Assembly (NCBI RefSeq): GCF_000473045.1 | Contig: NZ_KI421491.1 | Location: forward strand, 1-36,191 | Direction of reading: 5' to 3' | From: Bradyrhizobium sp. WSM3983 | GTDB lineage: Bacteria > Pseudomonadota > Alphaproteobacteria > Rhizobiales > Xanthobacteraceae | DNA length: 36,191 nucleotides | Part shown: positions 23,616-31,116 of the stretch, one piece after another | Layout: the number at the start of each line of letters is the position of its first letter | Numbering within the stretch: the first letter of the stretch is position 1 | Notes under the pieces: generated by a model | Databases searched by the model: none | Told to the model about the DNA's origin: nothing | The model's input: only the letters and a program-made list of their open reading frames with translations | Program-made: the position numbers and the translations under genes

Positions 23616-23927
23616 GTCTGTTCTCCACGCTCGCGCGTCCGCGCCGCGGAACACCTGCAAGGCGCCGGCGAGCTTGGCACCGAGCATCGGCTTCCGCTCA
23701 TCGACGGCCGAACGCAACGCCATTGCATTACTGCGCGGAGCGGCTTCGGCTCCTGCGAGCGCCGCTCCAGAACTCACCGCACTACGGCAGTTGATGCCCT
23801 TGATCAAGGGAAGTCAATTTGCAACTCAAGGGAGATTCTGCAATTCATACGAGTCCGACGGAGCCGCATCCCCGCAAACGTTGGCGTGAAATTTCGGCTC
23901 GCTGCCCTAGAAGCCCGTGCGGCTCGC
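23616..23927. other. Region between amidohydrolase and GntR genes
   Basis: This 312-bp stretch holds the leader and probable promoter of the amidohydrolase and the 3' flank of the GntR gene. Apart from the palindrome-containing promoter candidate at 23789-23817 I see no gene or terminator. The open frame continuing from the amidohydrolase to 23807 looks non-coding. Confidence 0.45.
23789..23817 (-). promoter_or_regulatory. Candidate promoter with a 14-bp palindrome in the spacer
   Basis: On the minus strand TTGACT is followed by a 17-base spacer and TCAACT, a good -35 with a poor -10. The spacer contains the perfect palindrome CCCTTGATCAAGGG (23797-23810), well placed for a dimeric repressor to block RNA polymerase. 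It lies about 180 bp upstream of the amidohydrolase start. Confidence 0.35.
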
Positions 23928-24635
23928 TTAAGCGCCCAACACGTCAGCGAGCCGCAGTTCGTCGGCGGCGGGATCCTTCAGAAACAGCTCGGCCTCGATC
24001 TCGTTCAGATGCGACAGCATCTGCGCACGCGCGGCCTGCTTGTCGCGCTTGCGGATCGCGGTGACGATCTCGGCGTGATGATCGGTACCGCAGGCCGGCG
24101 TGTCGTGACGGCGGTAGAGCAGGATGATGAGCGAGGAGCGCGCGATCAGCTCCTTGAGGAAGCCGAGATAGATGCTGTGGCCGCTCATCTCCGCGATGAG
24201 CCGGTGGAATTCGCCCGAGAGCCGGACCGAGGCGCGCGCATCGCCGCGCAGCTCGGCCTCGCGCTCTTCAGTGAGATGCTGCTGAAGGCGATTGATCCAG
24301 GGCGGCGAGACAGCGTCGACAGCGTGATCGACGATGGTGGGCTCGATCAGGCGGCGCGCCTCGAACACTTCGCGGGCGTCCGCCGGCGTCGGACGCGCGA
24401 CGAAGGCGCCGCGGTTCTTCTCGATGTTGACGATGCCCTCATGCGCGAGCTGCTGCAGCGCGGTGCGGACCAGCGTGCGGCTCGCGCCATAGATCTCGCC
24501 GATCTCGTCCTCGCCGAGCTTGGTGCCCGGCAGCAGGCGATGCTCGAGGATTGCCGCGGTCACGCCCTCCCTGATCCGGCTGACGCGATCGCTCACGTCG
24601 GGCGTATCGGATTTCGGGCGGGTTTTGGCGGCCAT
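23928..24635 (-). CDS. GntR-family regulator, FCD (FadR-like) subfamily
   Basis: A 235-residue repressor-type regulator. The winged helix occupies about 14-80 (VTAAILEHRLLPGTKLGEDEIGEIYGASRTLVRTALQQLAHEGIVNIEKNRGAFVA) and an all-helical FCD ligand domain about 88-215, with Asp/His metal-site candidates in EFHRLIAEMSGHS and TDHHAEIVTAI. ATG 24635 is chosen because the longer frame from 24710 adds low-complexity sequence; the ribosome site is weak either way. It is divergent from the ABC transporter operon and is the obvious candidate local regulator of it, sensing the transported compound or a product. CTTTATACAAT at 24723-24733 resembles half of a GntR-type operator. Confidence 0.9.
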   Translation of the reverse strand: MAAKTRPKSDTPDVSDRVSRIREGVTAAILEHRLLPGTKLGEDEIGEIYGASRTLVRTALQQLAHEGIVNIEKNRGAFVARPTPADAREVFEARRLIEPTIVDHAVDAVSPPWINRLQQHLTEEREAELRGDARASVRLSGEFHRLIAEMSGHSIYLGFLKELIARSSLIILLYRRHDTPACGTDHHAEIVTAIRKRDKQAARAQMLSHLNEIEAELFLKDPAADELRLADVLGA

Positions 24636-24851
24636 TAGTTCGAGGGGCTGGGTTTGAGGGCTCGGTCGACGACGTTCGCTCTCGAATGGTAGTCGACGAG
24701 CTGTATCCAATCACAGGCGAAACTTTATACAATCTACGCCCATTTTGTGTGCATACTACCGACCACGCGGCGGGCCGCACAGCTCCGCTGGATTCGATCT
24801 AACGATTTGACTCCACTGCACAGTTCTAAGATTCGGCCGGCCAAGGGCGGT

Positions 24852-24867
24852 TGGCACGGACCTTGCG
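24852..24867 (+). promoter_or_regulatory. Sigma-54 (RpoN) promoter of the ABC transporter operon
   Basis: TGGCACGGACCTTGCG has GG at 24853-24854 and GC at 24865-24866 with exactly ten bases between, and matches the consensus TGGCACG-N4-TTGC throughout. Transcription would start near 24878, 27 bases before the ATPase start at 24905. This rules out the earlier in-frame start at 24851, which would lie in the promoter. Confidence 0.75.
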
Positions 24868-24904
24868 GAGAGACGCGGAGTACCGCCCCTCCTTCGGACA
24901 TAGC

Positions 24905-25891
24905 ATGGCCACTCCTGCCGCTCTCGAACTGGTCGCCGTCACCAAGCGCTACGACACGACGCTGGCGGTCGACAGCGTCAATCTCAAGATCCCGGCCGGC
25001 ACCTATTGCTGCCTGCTCGGCCCGTCCGGATGCGGGAAAACCTCGACGTTGCGCATGGTCGCGGGCCACGAGGCTGTCAGCGAGGGCGACATCATCCTGG
25101 GCGCGCAGAACGTCACCGACCTCGAGCCCGCCAAGCGCGGCACAGCGATGATGTTTCAGTCCTACGCACTGTTTCCGCATCTGAGCGTGCTCGACAATGT
25201 TGCGTTTGCCCTGAAAATGCGCGGCGTCGATCGTGCGACGCGGCATAAGCGGGCCGGCGAACTTTTGGAGCTGGTGGCGATGAGCCCTTACGCCGGCCGT
25301 CTGCCGGCCCAACTCTCCGGCGGCCAGCAGCAGCGCGTCGCGCTCGCCCGCGCCCTGATCACCGAGCCGCAGATCCTGCTGCTCGACGAGCCGCTGTCCG
25401 CACTCGATCCGTTCCTGCGGGTGAGGATGCGCGGCGAACTCAAGCGGCTGCAGCGCGAGCTCGGCATCAGCTTCATCCAGGTCACCCACGGCCAGGAAGA
25501 GGCGATGGCGCTTGCCGACCACATCGTGGTGATGAATCAGGGCAGGATCGAGCAGCAGGGCACGGCCCGCGACATCTTCCACCACCCCCGCACCGAATTC
25601 GTGGCGCGCTTCATCGGCGGCCACAACGTCCTCAGCGACGCCGGCAAGCTCATCGCCGTGCGCGCCGATCAGCTCGGCATCAAGCCGGTCGCTGACGGCG
25701 CATTCGGCGCGCCGGCGCTGCTGACCCAGACCGAGTACCAGGGCTCGTATGTCGCCGTCTCGCTCACGCTCGACGACGGCACCGCCCTGTTCTCCCACGT
25801 TCCGGAAGCCGCCTTCGACGTGCACCCGTTCCGTCCGGGCGATCGCGTGCTGGCCACATGGGATCCCACCAAGGCGCAACGTCTGCAATAG
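24905..25891 (+). CDS. ABC importer ATP-binding protein (PotA-like)
   Basis: The 328-residue ATPase energises the importer encoded downstream. Walker A is GPSGCGKT (39-46), the Q-loop glutamine is Gln85 (MMFQSYALFPHLSV), the signature is LSGGQQQR (137-144), Walker B is ILLLDEP (157-163), and the switch histidine is His195 (VTHGQEEA). A C-terminal TOBE_2-type domain follows, as in the polyamine/iron/CUT1 group. ATG 24905 is preferred over 24851 because a sigma-54 promoter occupies 24852-24867 and residues after MATPAALELVAVTKRYD fit the family start. It is the first gene of a five-gene operon. Confidence 0.93.
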   Translation: MATPAALELVAVTKRYDTTLAVDSVNLKIPAGTYCCLLGPSGCGKTSTLRMVAGHEAVSEGDIILGAQNVTDLEPAKRGTAMMFQSYALFPHLSVLDNVAFALKMRGVDRATRHKRAGELLELVAMSPYAGRLPAQLSGGQQQRVALARALITEPQILLLDEPLSALDPFLRVRMRGELKRLQRELGISFIQVTHGQEEAMALADHIVVMNQGRIEQQGTARDIFHHPRTEFVARFIGGHNVLSDAGKLIAVRADQLGIKPVADGAFGAPALLTQTEYQGSYVAVSLTLDDGTALFSHVPEAAFDVHPFRPGDRVLATWDPTKAQRLQ

Positions 25892-25935
25892 CGCCATCAT
25901 CTCTAGAAAATGCGCAACACAGAGGAGTGACTGGA

Positions 25936-27225
25936 ATGACCGAGACCACCAAAAAGACCGGCGTCAGCCGCCGCACGCTACTCAAGAGCACCGCGGGTCT
26001 CGCGGGCCTCGCCGCCGGCTCCGGCGCCATCACCGGCTTCCCCTACGTGATGTCGGCCGAGCCGAAGGTGCTGCGCTATCTCGGCACCGCCGTGAACGAG
26101 GGCGACGACATCTCCAAGCAGTGCCTGAAAGACACCGGCATCAAGATCGAGTACATCACCGCGACCACCGACGACGTCACCAAGCGCGTGATGACCCAGC
26201 CGAATTCCTTCGACGTGCTGGACACCGAATATTTCTCGCTGAAGAAGATCGTGCCGTCGGGCAACATCCTTGCCCTCGACGCCAAGAAGATCAAAGAGTT
26301 CGACAACATCACGCCCGTCTTCACCAAAGGCGAGACGCCCGGCGGCAAGAAGATCGGCGGCCAGGGCACCGCCCCCTGGAAGGTGCTCTATCTCGAAGGC
26401 AAGGACTCCAAGAAATTTGCGACGTCGGCAACCGAGTTCGTCACGTTGATCCCGACCGTCTACAACGCGGACACGCTCGGCATCCGCCCTGATATCATCA
26501 AGCGCCCGATCAGCTCCTGGGCCGAACTGCTCAACCCCGAATTCAAGGGCAAGGCCTCGATCCTCAACATCCCCTCGATCGGCATCATGGATGCCGCGAT
26601 GGTCGTGGAAGCCACCGGCAAGTACAAATATGCCGACAAGGGCAACATGACCAAGGAAGAGATCGATCTCACCATGAAGGTGATGACCGAGGCCAAGAAG
26701 GCCGGCCAGTTCCGCGCGTTCTGGAAGGACTTTAACGAGAGCGTCAACCTGATGGCTTCAGGTGAGACGGTCATTCAGTCGATGTGGTCGCCGGCGGTGA
26801 CAAAGGTGCGCTCGATGGGCATCGCCTGCACCTTCCAGCCGCTGAAGGAAGGCTACCGCTCCTGGGCCTCGGGCTTCTGCGTCTCCAAGGGCGTCTCGGG
26901 TCCGAAGCTCGACTGGGCCTATGAGTTCGTGAACTGGTTCCTGTCCGGCTATGCCGGCGCGTACCTCAACCGCCAGGGCTATTACTCGGCCGTGCTCTCG
27001 ACTGCGAAAGCCAACATGGAGCCCTACGAGTGGGCTTACTGGATGGAAGGCAAGCCGGCCGAGAAGGACATCAAGGCGCCCGACGGCTCGCTGCTGGAGA
27101 AGACCGGCGCCGTGCGTGACGGCGGCTCCTACGAGGACCGCATGGGCGGCGTCGCCTGCTGGAACGCCGTGATGGACGAGAACGACTACATGGTCCGCAA
27201 GTGGAACGAGTTCATCGCCGCGTGA
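25936..27225 (+). CDS. Tat-exported solute-binding protein (PotD/F-like)
   Basis: The 429-residue product is the periplasmic binding protein of the importer. The N-terminus carries a twin-arginine signal (SRRTLLKSTAGLAGLAAGSGAITG, residues 11-34), so it is likely folded before export. The mature part follows the pattern of family-1 extracellular solute-binding proteins related to spermidine/putrescine and iron binders (LRYLGTAVNEGDDI, YFSLKKIVPSG, AELLNPEFKGKASI, GETVIQSMWSPAV). GAGGAG lies 8 bases before ATG 25936. Its TGA overlaps the next gene's ATG (TGATG). The ligand cannot be inferred; family members bind cations, amines or small acids. Confidence 0.92.
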   Translation: MTETTKKTGVSRRTLLKSTAGLAGLAAGSGAITGFPYVMSAEPKVLRYLGTAVNEGDDISKQCLKDTGIKIEYITATTDDVTKRVMTQPNSFDVLDTEYFSLKKIVPSGNILALDAKKIKEFDNITPVFTKGETPGGKKIGGQGTAPWKVLYLEGKDSKKFATSATEFVTLIPTVYNADTLGIRPDIIKRPISSWAELLNPEFKGKASILNIPSIGIMDAAMVVEATGKYKYADKGNMTKEEIDLTMKVMTEAKKAGQFRAFWKDFNESVNLMASGETVIQSMWSPAVTKVRSMGIACTFQPLKEGYRSWASGFCVSKGVSGPKLDWAYEFVNWFLSGYAGAYLNRQGYYSAVLSTAKANMEPYEWAYWMEGKPAEKDIKAPDGSLLEKTGAVRDGGSYEDRMGGVACWNAVMDENDYMVRKWNEFIAA

Positions 27226-28184
27226 TGGATACGTCGGAAGACATCCTGCAACAGGCATCCCCGGGATTGATCCCGGGGTCGGGCACAGCGCGCGCCGCAA
27301 AGCCGACGCGCCTGTCGCCCTCCTTCATCTCCTGGCTTCAGGCCGGCCCGATGATGCTGGTGTTTCTCGCCTTCTTCCTGATCCCGCTCGTCTTCGTCGT
27401 CATCGTCTCGTTCTGGGACTACAACGAATATCAATTGCTGCCGGCCTTCTCGGGCCGCGGCTACACCGACACGTTCGAAGGCTGCATCGCGCAGCTCCCC
27501 GATCTCTGCACCATCGCCAAGACCTATCTGAAGACGCTGAAGCTGTGCTTCCTGGTCTGGGCCATCACGCTCTTCATCGGCTTCTGGGTCGCCTATTTCC
27601 TTGCCTTCCACGTCAAGTCCAAGACCTGGCAGACGGGACTGTCGCTGCTCTGCACGATCCCGTTCTGGACCTCCAACGTCATCCGCATGATCGCCTGGAT
27701 CCCGCTGCTCGGGCGCAATGGCCTGGTGAATTCCGGGCTGATGAAGACAGGCCTGATCAGCCAGCCTGTCGAATGGCTGCTGTTCTCCGAATTCTCCGTG
27801 GTGCTGGCGCTGGTGCACCTCTTCACCTTCTTCATGGTGGTGCCGATCTTCAATTCGATGATCCGCATCGACAAGTCGCTGATCGAGGCCGCCTATGACG
27901 CCGGCGCCACCGGCTTCCAGACGCTGGTCAACGTCATCATTCCACTTGCCAAACCCGGCATCGTGATCGGCTCGATCTTCGTCATCACCATCGTGATGGG
28001 CGATTTCATCACCATCGGCGTGATGGGCGGCCAGCAGATCGCGGCGGCCGGCAAGATCATCGAGACGCGGGTGAACGCGCTGCAATTCCCGGCCGCCGCC
28101 GCCAATGCCGTGATCCTGCTCGTCATCACGTTCCTGATCATCACCATGATGTCGCGCATCGTCGACATCAAGAAGGAGCTGTAG
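27225..28184 (+). CDS. ABC importer permease 1 (PotB-like)
   Basis: A 319-residue inner-membrane permease with about six hydrophobic segments. The cytoplasmic loop that contacts the ATPase is visible as EAAYDAGATGFQTLVNVIIPLAKPG, matching the EAA motif of binding-protein-dependent permeases. ATG 27225 overlaps the preceding stop codon, implying translational coupling. The polar N-terminal 35 residues include SPGLIPGSGTARAA, encoded by an unusual near-perfect 20-bp palindrome at 27259-27278 that may be an inserted repeat or a regulatory stem in the mRNA. Confidence 0.92.
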   Translation: MDTSEDILQQASPGLIPGSGTARAAKPTRLSPSFISWLQAGPMMLVFLAFFLIPLVFVVIVSFWDYNEYQLLPAFSGRGYTDTFEGCIAQLPDLCTIAKTYLKTLKLCFLVWAITLFIGFWVAYFLAFHVKSKTWQTGLSLLCTIPFWTSNVIRMIAWIPLLGRNGLVNSGLMKTGLISQPVEWLLFSEFSVVLALVHLFTFFMVVPIFNSMIRIDKSLIEAAYDAGATGFQTLVNVIIPLAKPGIVIGSIFVITIVMGDFITIGVMGGQQIAAAGKIIETRVNALQFPAAAANAVILLVITFLIITMMSRIVDIKKEL

Positions 28185-28187
28185 GCG

Positions 28188-29066
28188 ATGAAGGAAGGAC
28201 GCCCGCGCTCGTTCTACGTGCTCTCGATCTTCTTCGCGGCCTATGTGCTGTTTCTCTACGGCCCGATGATCGCGATCTATGTGCTGTCGTTCCAGGGGCC
28301 ACAAGGCGGCCTCACCTTCCCGATGAACGGCGTGTCGACCTACTGGCTGACAAAGCTGTTCCAGGGCACCGGCATCGTCGATCTCGGCGCGGCCTTCCGC
28401 CGCTCCCTTCTGCTCGGCGTCATCGTGATGGCGGTCACCGTCGTGCTGTCGGTCGCCGCCGGCATGGCCTTCCGCCGGAAGTTCAAAGCGCAAAGCATTC
28501 TGTTCTACTCGGCGATCGCGAGCCTCATCGTGCCCTCGATCATCACCTCGCTCGGGATCTCGCTCGAATTCCGCATCATCGACGATCTGATCAAGGCACA
28601 CTGGAACGAGAATTTCGAGACCTCGATGGGCCTACTCACCTCCGGGCTCGGCGCACATCTGACCTGGACGCTGCCGTTCGGACTGCTGATCATGTTTGCG
28701 ATCTTCAACCGCTTCGATCCCCGGCTCGAGGAAGCCGCGCGCGATCTCGGTGCGACACCGTGGCAGGCCTTCCGCCATGTCGTGCTGCCGATCATCCTGC
28801 CCTCGGTGATCGGCATCGGCCTGTTCGGCTTCACGCTGTCCTGGGACGAGCTGGCGCGCTCCAGCCAGGCGATCGGCGCGGTGAATACATTGCCGCTCGA
28901 CCTCCAGGGCCTCACCACGACGGTGACGAACCCGGACATCTACGCGCTCGGCACCATCATCTCCGCGGTGTCCTTCGCCGTGATCACGCTTGCGCTCGGC
29001 ACCATTCACATGCTCAACAAGCGGCAGGCGGCCAAGGGTTCGGACGCCGGCAAAGGGCTTGTCTAA
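28188..29066 (+). CDS. ABC importer permease 2 (PotC-like)
   Basis: A 292-residue inner-membrane permease partnering the preceding one. It has about six membrane segments and the EAA loop EEAARDLGATPWQAFRHVVLPIILPSV. The start at 28188 lies 3 bases after the preceding stop and is served by AAGGAG inside the end of that gene, so expression is coupled. The pattern matches PotC/YdcV-like permeases. Confidence 0.92.
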   Translation: MKEGRPRSFYVLSIFFAAYVLFLYGPMIAIYVLSFQGPQGGLTFPMNGVSTYWLTKLFQGTGIVDLGAAFRRSLLLGVIVMAVTVVLSVAAGMAFRRKFKAQSILFYSAIASLIVPSIITSLGISLEFRIIDDLIKAHWNENFETSMGLLTSGLGAHLTWTLPFGLLIMFAIFNRFDPRLEEAARDLGATPWQAFRHVVLPIILPSVIGIGLFGFTLSWDELARSSQAIGAVNTLPLDLQGLTTTVTNPDIYALGTIISAVSFAVITLALGTIHMLNKRQAAKGSDAGKGLV

Positions 29067-29071
29067 TCGCG

Positions 29072-29803
29072 ATGCGACTGCACGTCGTCAACCCCAACAC
29101 CACAGCCGCGATGACGGCGAAGATCGCCGCGGCGGCGCGCGCGATTGCATTGCCCGACACCGTGATCGATGCACGCCAGCCCGACATGGGGCCGGTCTCG
29201 ATCGAGGGATTTTACGACGAGGCCTTCGCCGTCCCCGGCATGCTCGGCTGCATCCGCGAGGCCGACCGCGACGGCGCGGACGCGCATCTCATCGCCTGCT
29301 TCGACGACACCGGCCTCGACGCTGCGCGTGCCGTGGCCAACGCACCGGTGATCGGTATCGGCGAAGCCGGCTTCCATGTTGCGAGCCTGATCGCGGCGCG
29401 CTTTGCGGTGGTGACGACGCTCGGTGTCTCCATCGTGCCGATCGAACATAATCTGAAGAAATACGGCCTCGCCGAGCGCTGTGCCCGGGTGCGTGCCGCC
29501 GAGGTCCTCGTGCTTGCGCTCGAGGAGCGCAACGCGGACGCCATTGGAAAGATCTCGGCGGAGATCACGGCCGCGATCCGCGACGACCGCGCCGAGGCCA
29601 TCGTGCTGGGGTGCGCCGGCATGGCCGATCTTGCAGCCGAGCTCTCCGCCACCCACGGCCTGCCGGTTGTCGACGGCGTCGCGGCTGCGGTGACACTGGC
29701 CGAGGGACTGGTGCGGCTTGGCTTAACGACGTCCCGGCTCGGCCCCTACGCAGCGCCGCGGTCGAAGACCTATGCCGGTCCATTCGCTCCGTTTCAGCCG
29801 TAA
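29072..29803 (+). CDS. Asp/Glu/hydantoin racemase-family protein
   Basis: The 243-residue cytoplasmic product belongs to the Asp/Glu racemase superfamily near hydantoin racemase (HyuE) and allantoin racemase. It starts MRLHVVNPNTTAAMT, typical of the hydantoin-racemase branch. The two catalytic cysteines are Cys76 (LIACFDDTG) and Cys181 (IVLGCAGM). These enzymes invert a stereocentre by proton exchange between two thiols. The gene ends the ABC operon, so the imported compound or its product is probably chiral and nitrogenous. No hydantoinase, carbamoylase or allantoinase is present in the window to decide which. The start is 5 bases after the permease stop. Confidence 0.87.
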   Translation: MRLHVVNPNTTAAMTAKIAAAARAIALPDTVIDARQPDMGPVSIEGFYDEAFAVPGMLGCIREADRDGADAHLIACFDDTGLDAARAVANAPVIGIGEAGFHVASLIAARFAVVTTLGVSIVPIEHNLKKYGLAERCARVRAAEVLVLALEERNADAIGKISAEITAAIRDDRAEAIVLGCAGMADLAAELSATHGLPVVDGVAAAVTLAEGLVRLGLTTSRLGPYAAPRSKTYAGPFAPFQP

Positions 29804-29917
29804 GCGTGCGGTCCACGCGCTGATAGCACGATCAATTTTTATGTATTTGTCATAAGCGTCCCCGGCTTCGCCCGAACCTGTGCTAAGAGGCGGCGGTAGT
29901 AGTTTTACGGGGTTTGT

Positions 29918-30109
29918 ATGAAAAAGAACGATGTCACCTGCTCAGCGTGCGGGGCCGGTTTTCGGCGCCTTGAGCTTGCCACGCCGCCGGCCAACACAGG
30001 CGAGTATCGCTGTCCGGCCTGCGACGAGGTTTTGGAGACGTTCGACGGCAGCGCCTTCATTGCCTATCGCATGACGATCCAGCCTTCGTTGAAGGCCGCG
30101 CGCCCGTAA
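29918..30109 (+). CDS. Small zinc-ribbon-like protein, 63 aa
   Basis: A 63-residue protein with two CxxC knuckles: Cys8/Cys11 (CSAC) and Cys32/Cys35 (CPAC), separated by 20 residues, as in a single zinc ribbon. The C-terminus (VLETFDGSAFIAYRMTIQP) is a short conserved extension that I recall from Bradyrhizobium hypotheticals. It may bind nucleic acid or protein, but no role is known. The ribosome site before ATG 29918 is weak. A terminator-like hairpin follows about 70 bp after the stop. Confidence 0.75.
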   Translation: MKKNDVTCSACGAGFRRLELATPPANTGEYRCPACDEVLETFDGSAFIAYRMTIQPSLKAARP

Positions 30110-30177
30110 CGGCCTCTTCTCCCCGCCGGGCCTTCGCAGCACGATGGGCTGCTGAGCGTACTCTGATACTGCTACTG

Positions 30178-30216
30178 CCCGCTCATCCCGAATTCGGCCT
30201 GGGCGGGATTTCTTTT
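30178..30216 (+). terminator. Terminator-like hairpin after the zinc-ribbon gene
   Basis: CCCGCTC (30178-30184) pairs with GGGCGGG (30201-30207) with one wobble, enclosing the perfect palindrome CCGAATTCGG (30188-30197), and is followed by ATTTCTTTT. This fits an intrinsic terminator, although the T tract is interrupted. Confidence 0.55.
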
Positions 30217-30402
30217 GGGCGTGCCGCCTGGCCCGCCAGAGCCGTCGCCTTGGATCAACTGCGCTTTTTGCAACGGCGGCCACCTTTTCGTCCCATTTAT
30301 TGCTGAACTGTAACACTTTCGGGTCCCCCCGGCCGCCTTGTTCTGCGTTCTTGTGCTGCCGCTCTTCGCCACTCACCAAGTTCAATTTGGGTTTTGTCAG
30401 CG

Positions 30403-30888
30403 ATGATCGATCTTGCAGAGGACACACCGTCCAATCCGCTCCTCCGTCTCGGTGCCCAGCCGATCGCGCTGACGGCTGCAGCGCTGCTGCTGCTGATCGC
30501 CGGCGTCACCTCGATCGCGATCTGGCGCGCCTATACCGGCGCTGCGCCAGAGACCGACCGCGTGGTCGCCTCGCGGCAGCTTCAGGCGCGCACGGCGCAG
30601 GCCTCAGAGCAGCTCGTCGAGAAGACCAAGGGGTTGGAAGCAACCCAGCAGGAATCGATCGACCAGCTCCAGGTCGTGCAGGACCAGCTTTTGACCATGA
30701 AGCGGCTCCTGGCCTCGCAGCAGGCCGACACCAAGCGCCTGTCGGAGCAGGTCGCCAATTTGAACGAATCCATCGACGGTCTGCGGCAGTCCTTCGCCAG
30801 CGTCCGCTCCACCGAGGCGGATACGCTCTCGGTTACCCAAAGGAAACCAGTGCGTCACCGCGTCCACGCCAGCGCGCGCAAACGCTGA
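30403..30888 (+). CDS. Hypothetical membrane-anchored coiled-coil protein
   Basis: A 161-residue protein with one membrane segment (about 21-41, IALTAAALLLLIAGVTSIAIW), a long coiled-coil region (about 52-135, rich in Gln/Glu/Leu heptads such as QDQLLTMKRLLASQQADTKRLSEQVANLNESIDGLRQSF) and a basic tail (147-161). The topology suggests an inner-membrane anchor with the coiled coil in either cytoplasm or periplasm. I know of similar uncharacterised Bradyrhizobium proteins but no function. ATG 30403 is chosen over an in-frame TTG at 30394. The candidate small-RNA locus lies downstream. Confidence 0.72.
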   Translation: MIDLAEDTPSNPLLRLGAQPIALTAAALLLLIAGVTSIAIWRAYTGAAPETDRVVASRQLQARTAQASEQLVEKTKGLEATQQESIDQLQVVQDQLLTMKRLLASQQADTKRLSEQVANLNESIDGLRQSFASVRSTEADTLSVTQRKPVRHRVHASARKR

Positions 30889-30933
30889 CGCGGCTGATTA
30901 GATCCCGCGCCGTCGCCTTTTATTTTCACCACT

Positions 30934-30949
30934 TGTGAAATGGATCACA
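30934..30949. promoter_or_regulatory. CRP-like palindrome TGTGA-N6-TCACA
   Basis: TGTGA (30934-30938), six bases and TCACA (30945-30949) form the exact core of the classical CRP operator. A TATGAT -10-like hexamer lies just downstream at 30958-30963. The operator would overlap the -35 region, a position that usually suits repression. Which Crp/Fnr protein binds is unknown. Confidence 0.5.
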
Positions 30950-30969
30950 TTCGTCCGTATGATTCCGGG

Positions 30970-31063
30970 CGATGCTCGCCCATACCGGATGGCGTGAGCC
31001 GATTTTAATATCCGGGGCTGGCAAGGTCGTTGACGGTATACTGCGTCAACGGCCTTGTTTTTT
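30970..31063 (+). ncRNA. Candidate small RNA (about 95 nt) ending in a strong terminator
   Basis: Between a CRP-like palindrome with a TATGAT -10 element and an intrinsic terminator there is room for a transcript of about 95 bases with no credible coding content. It could fold a 5' hairpin (GGGCG-ATGCT-CGCCC near 30967-30981) and ends in the terminator stem at 31023-31056. The start is estimated from the -10 position. The alternative is that the terminator merely ends transcription of the coiled-coil gene. Confidence 0.4.
31023..31063 (+). terminator. Rho-independent terminator
   Basis: AAGGTCGTTGACG (31023-31035) pairs with CGTCAACGGCCTT (31044-31056) with a single G-T wobble, loop of 8 bases, followed by GTTTTTT. 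It is directional for the plus strand and serves either the coiled-coil gene or the candidate small RNA. Confidence 0.85.
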
Positions 31064-31116
31064 ACTGCCTCGGTGTTTGGGTGCCTCGGCCAGGCACCCC
31101 ACGCTAGTCGCAGCCT

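Noticed and set aside
27186..28601. 471-residue open frame on the minus strand
   Set aside because: It is antisense to the two permease genes; its composition (Asp/His/Glu-rich) is a shadow of hydrophobic codons.
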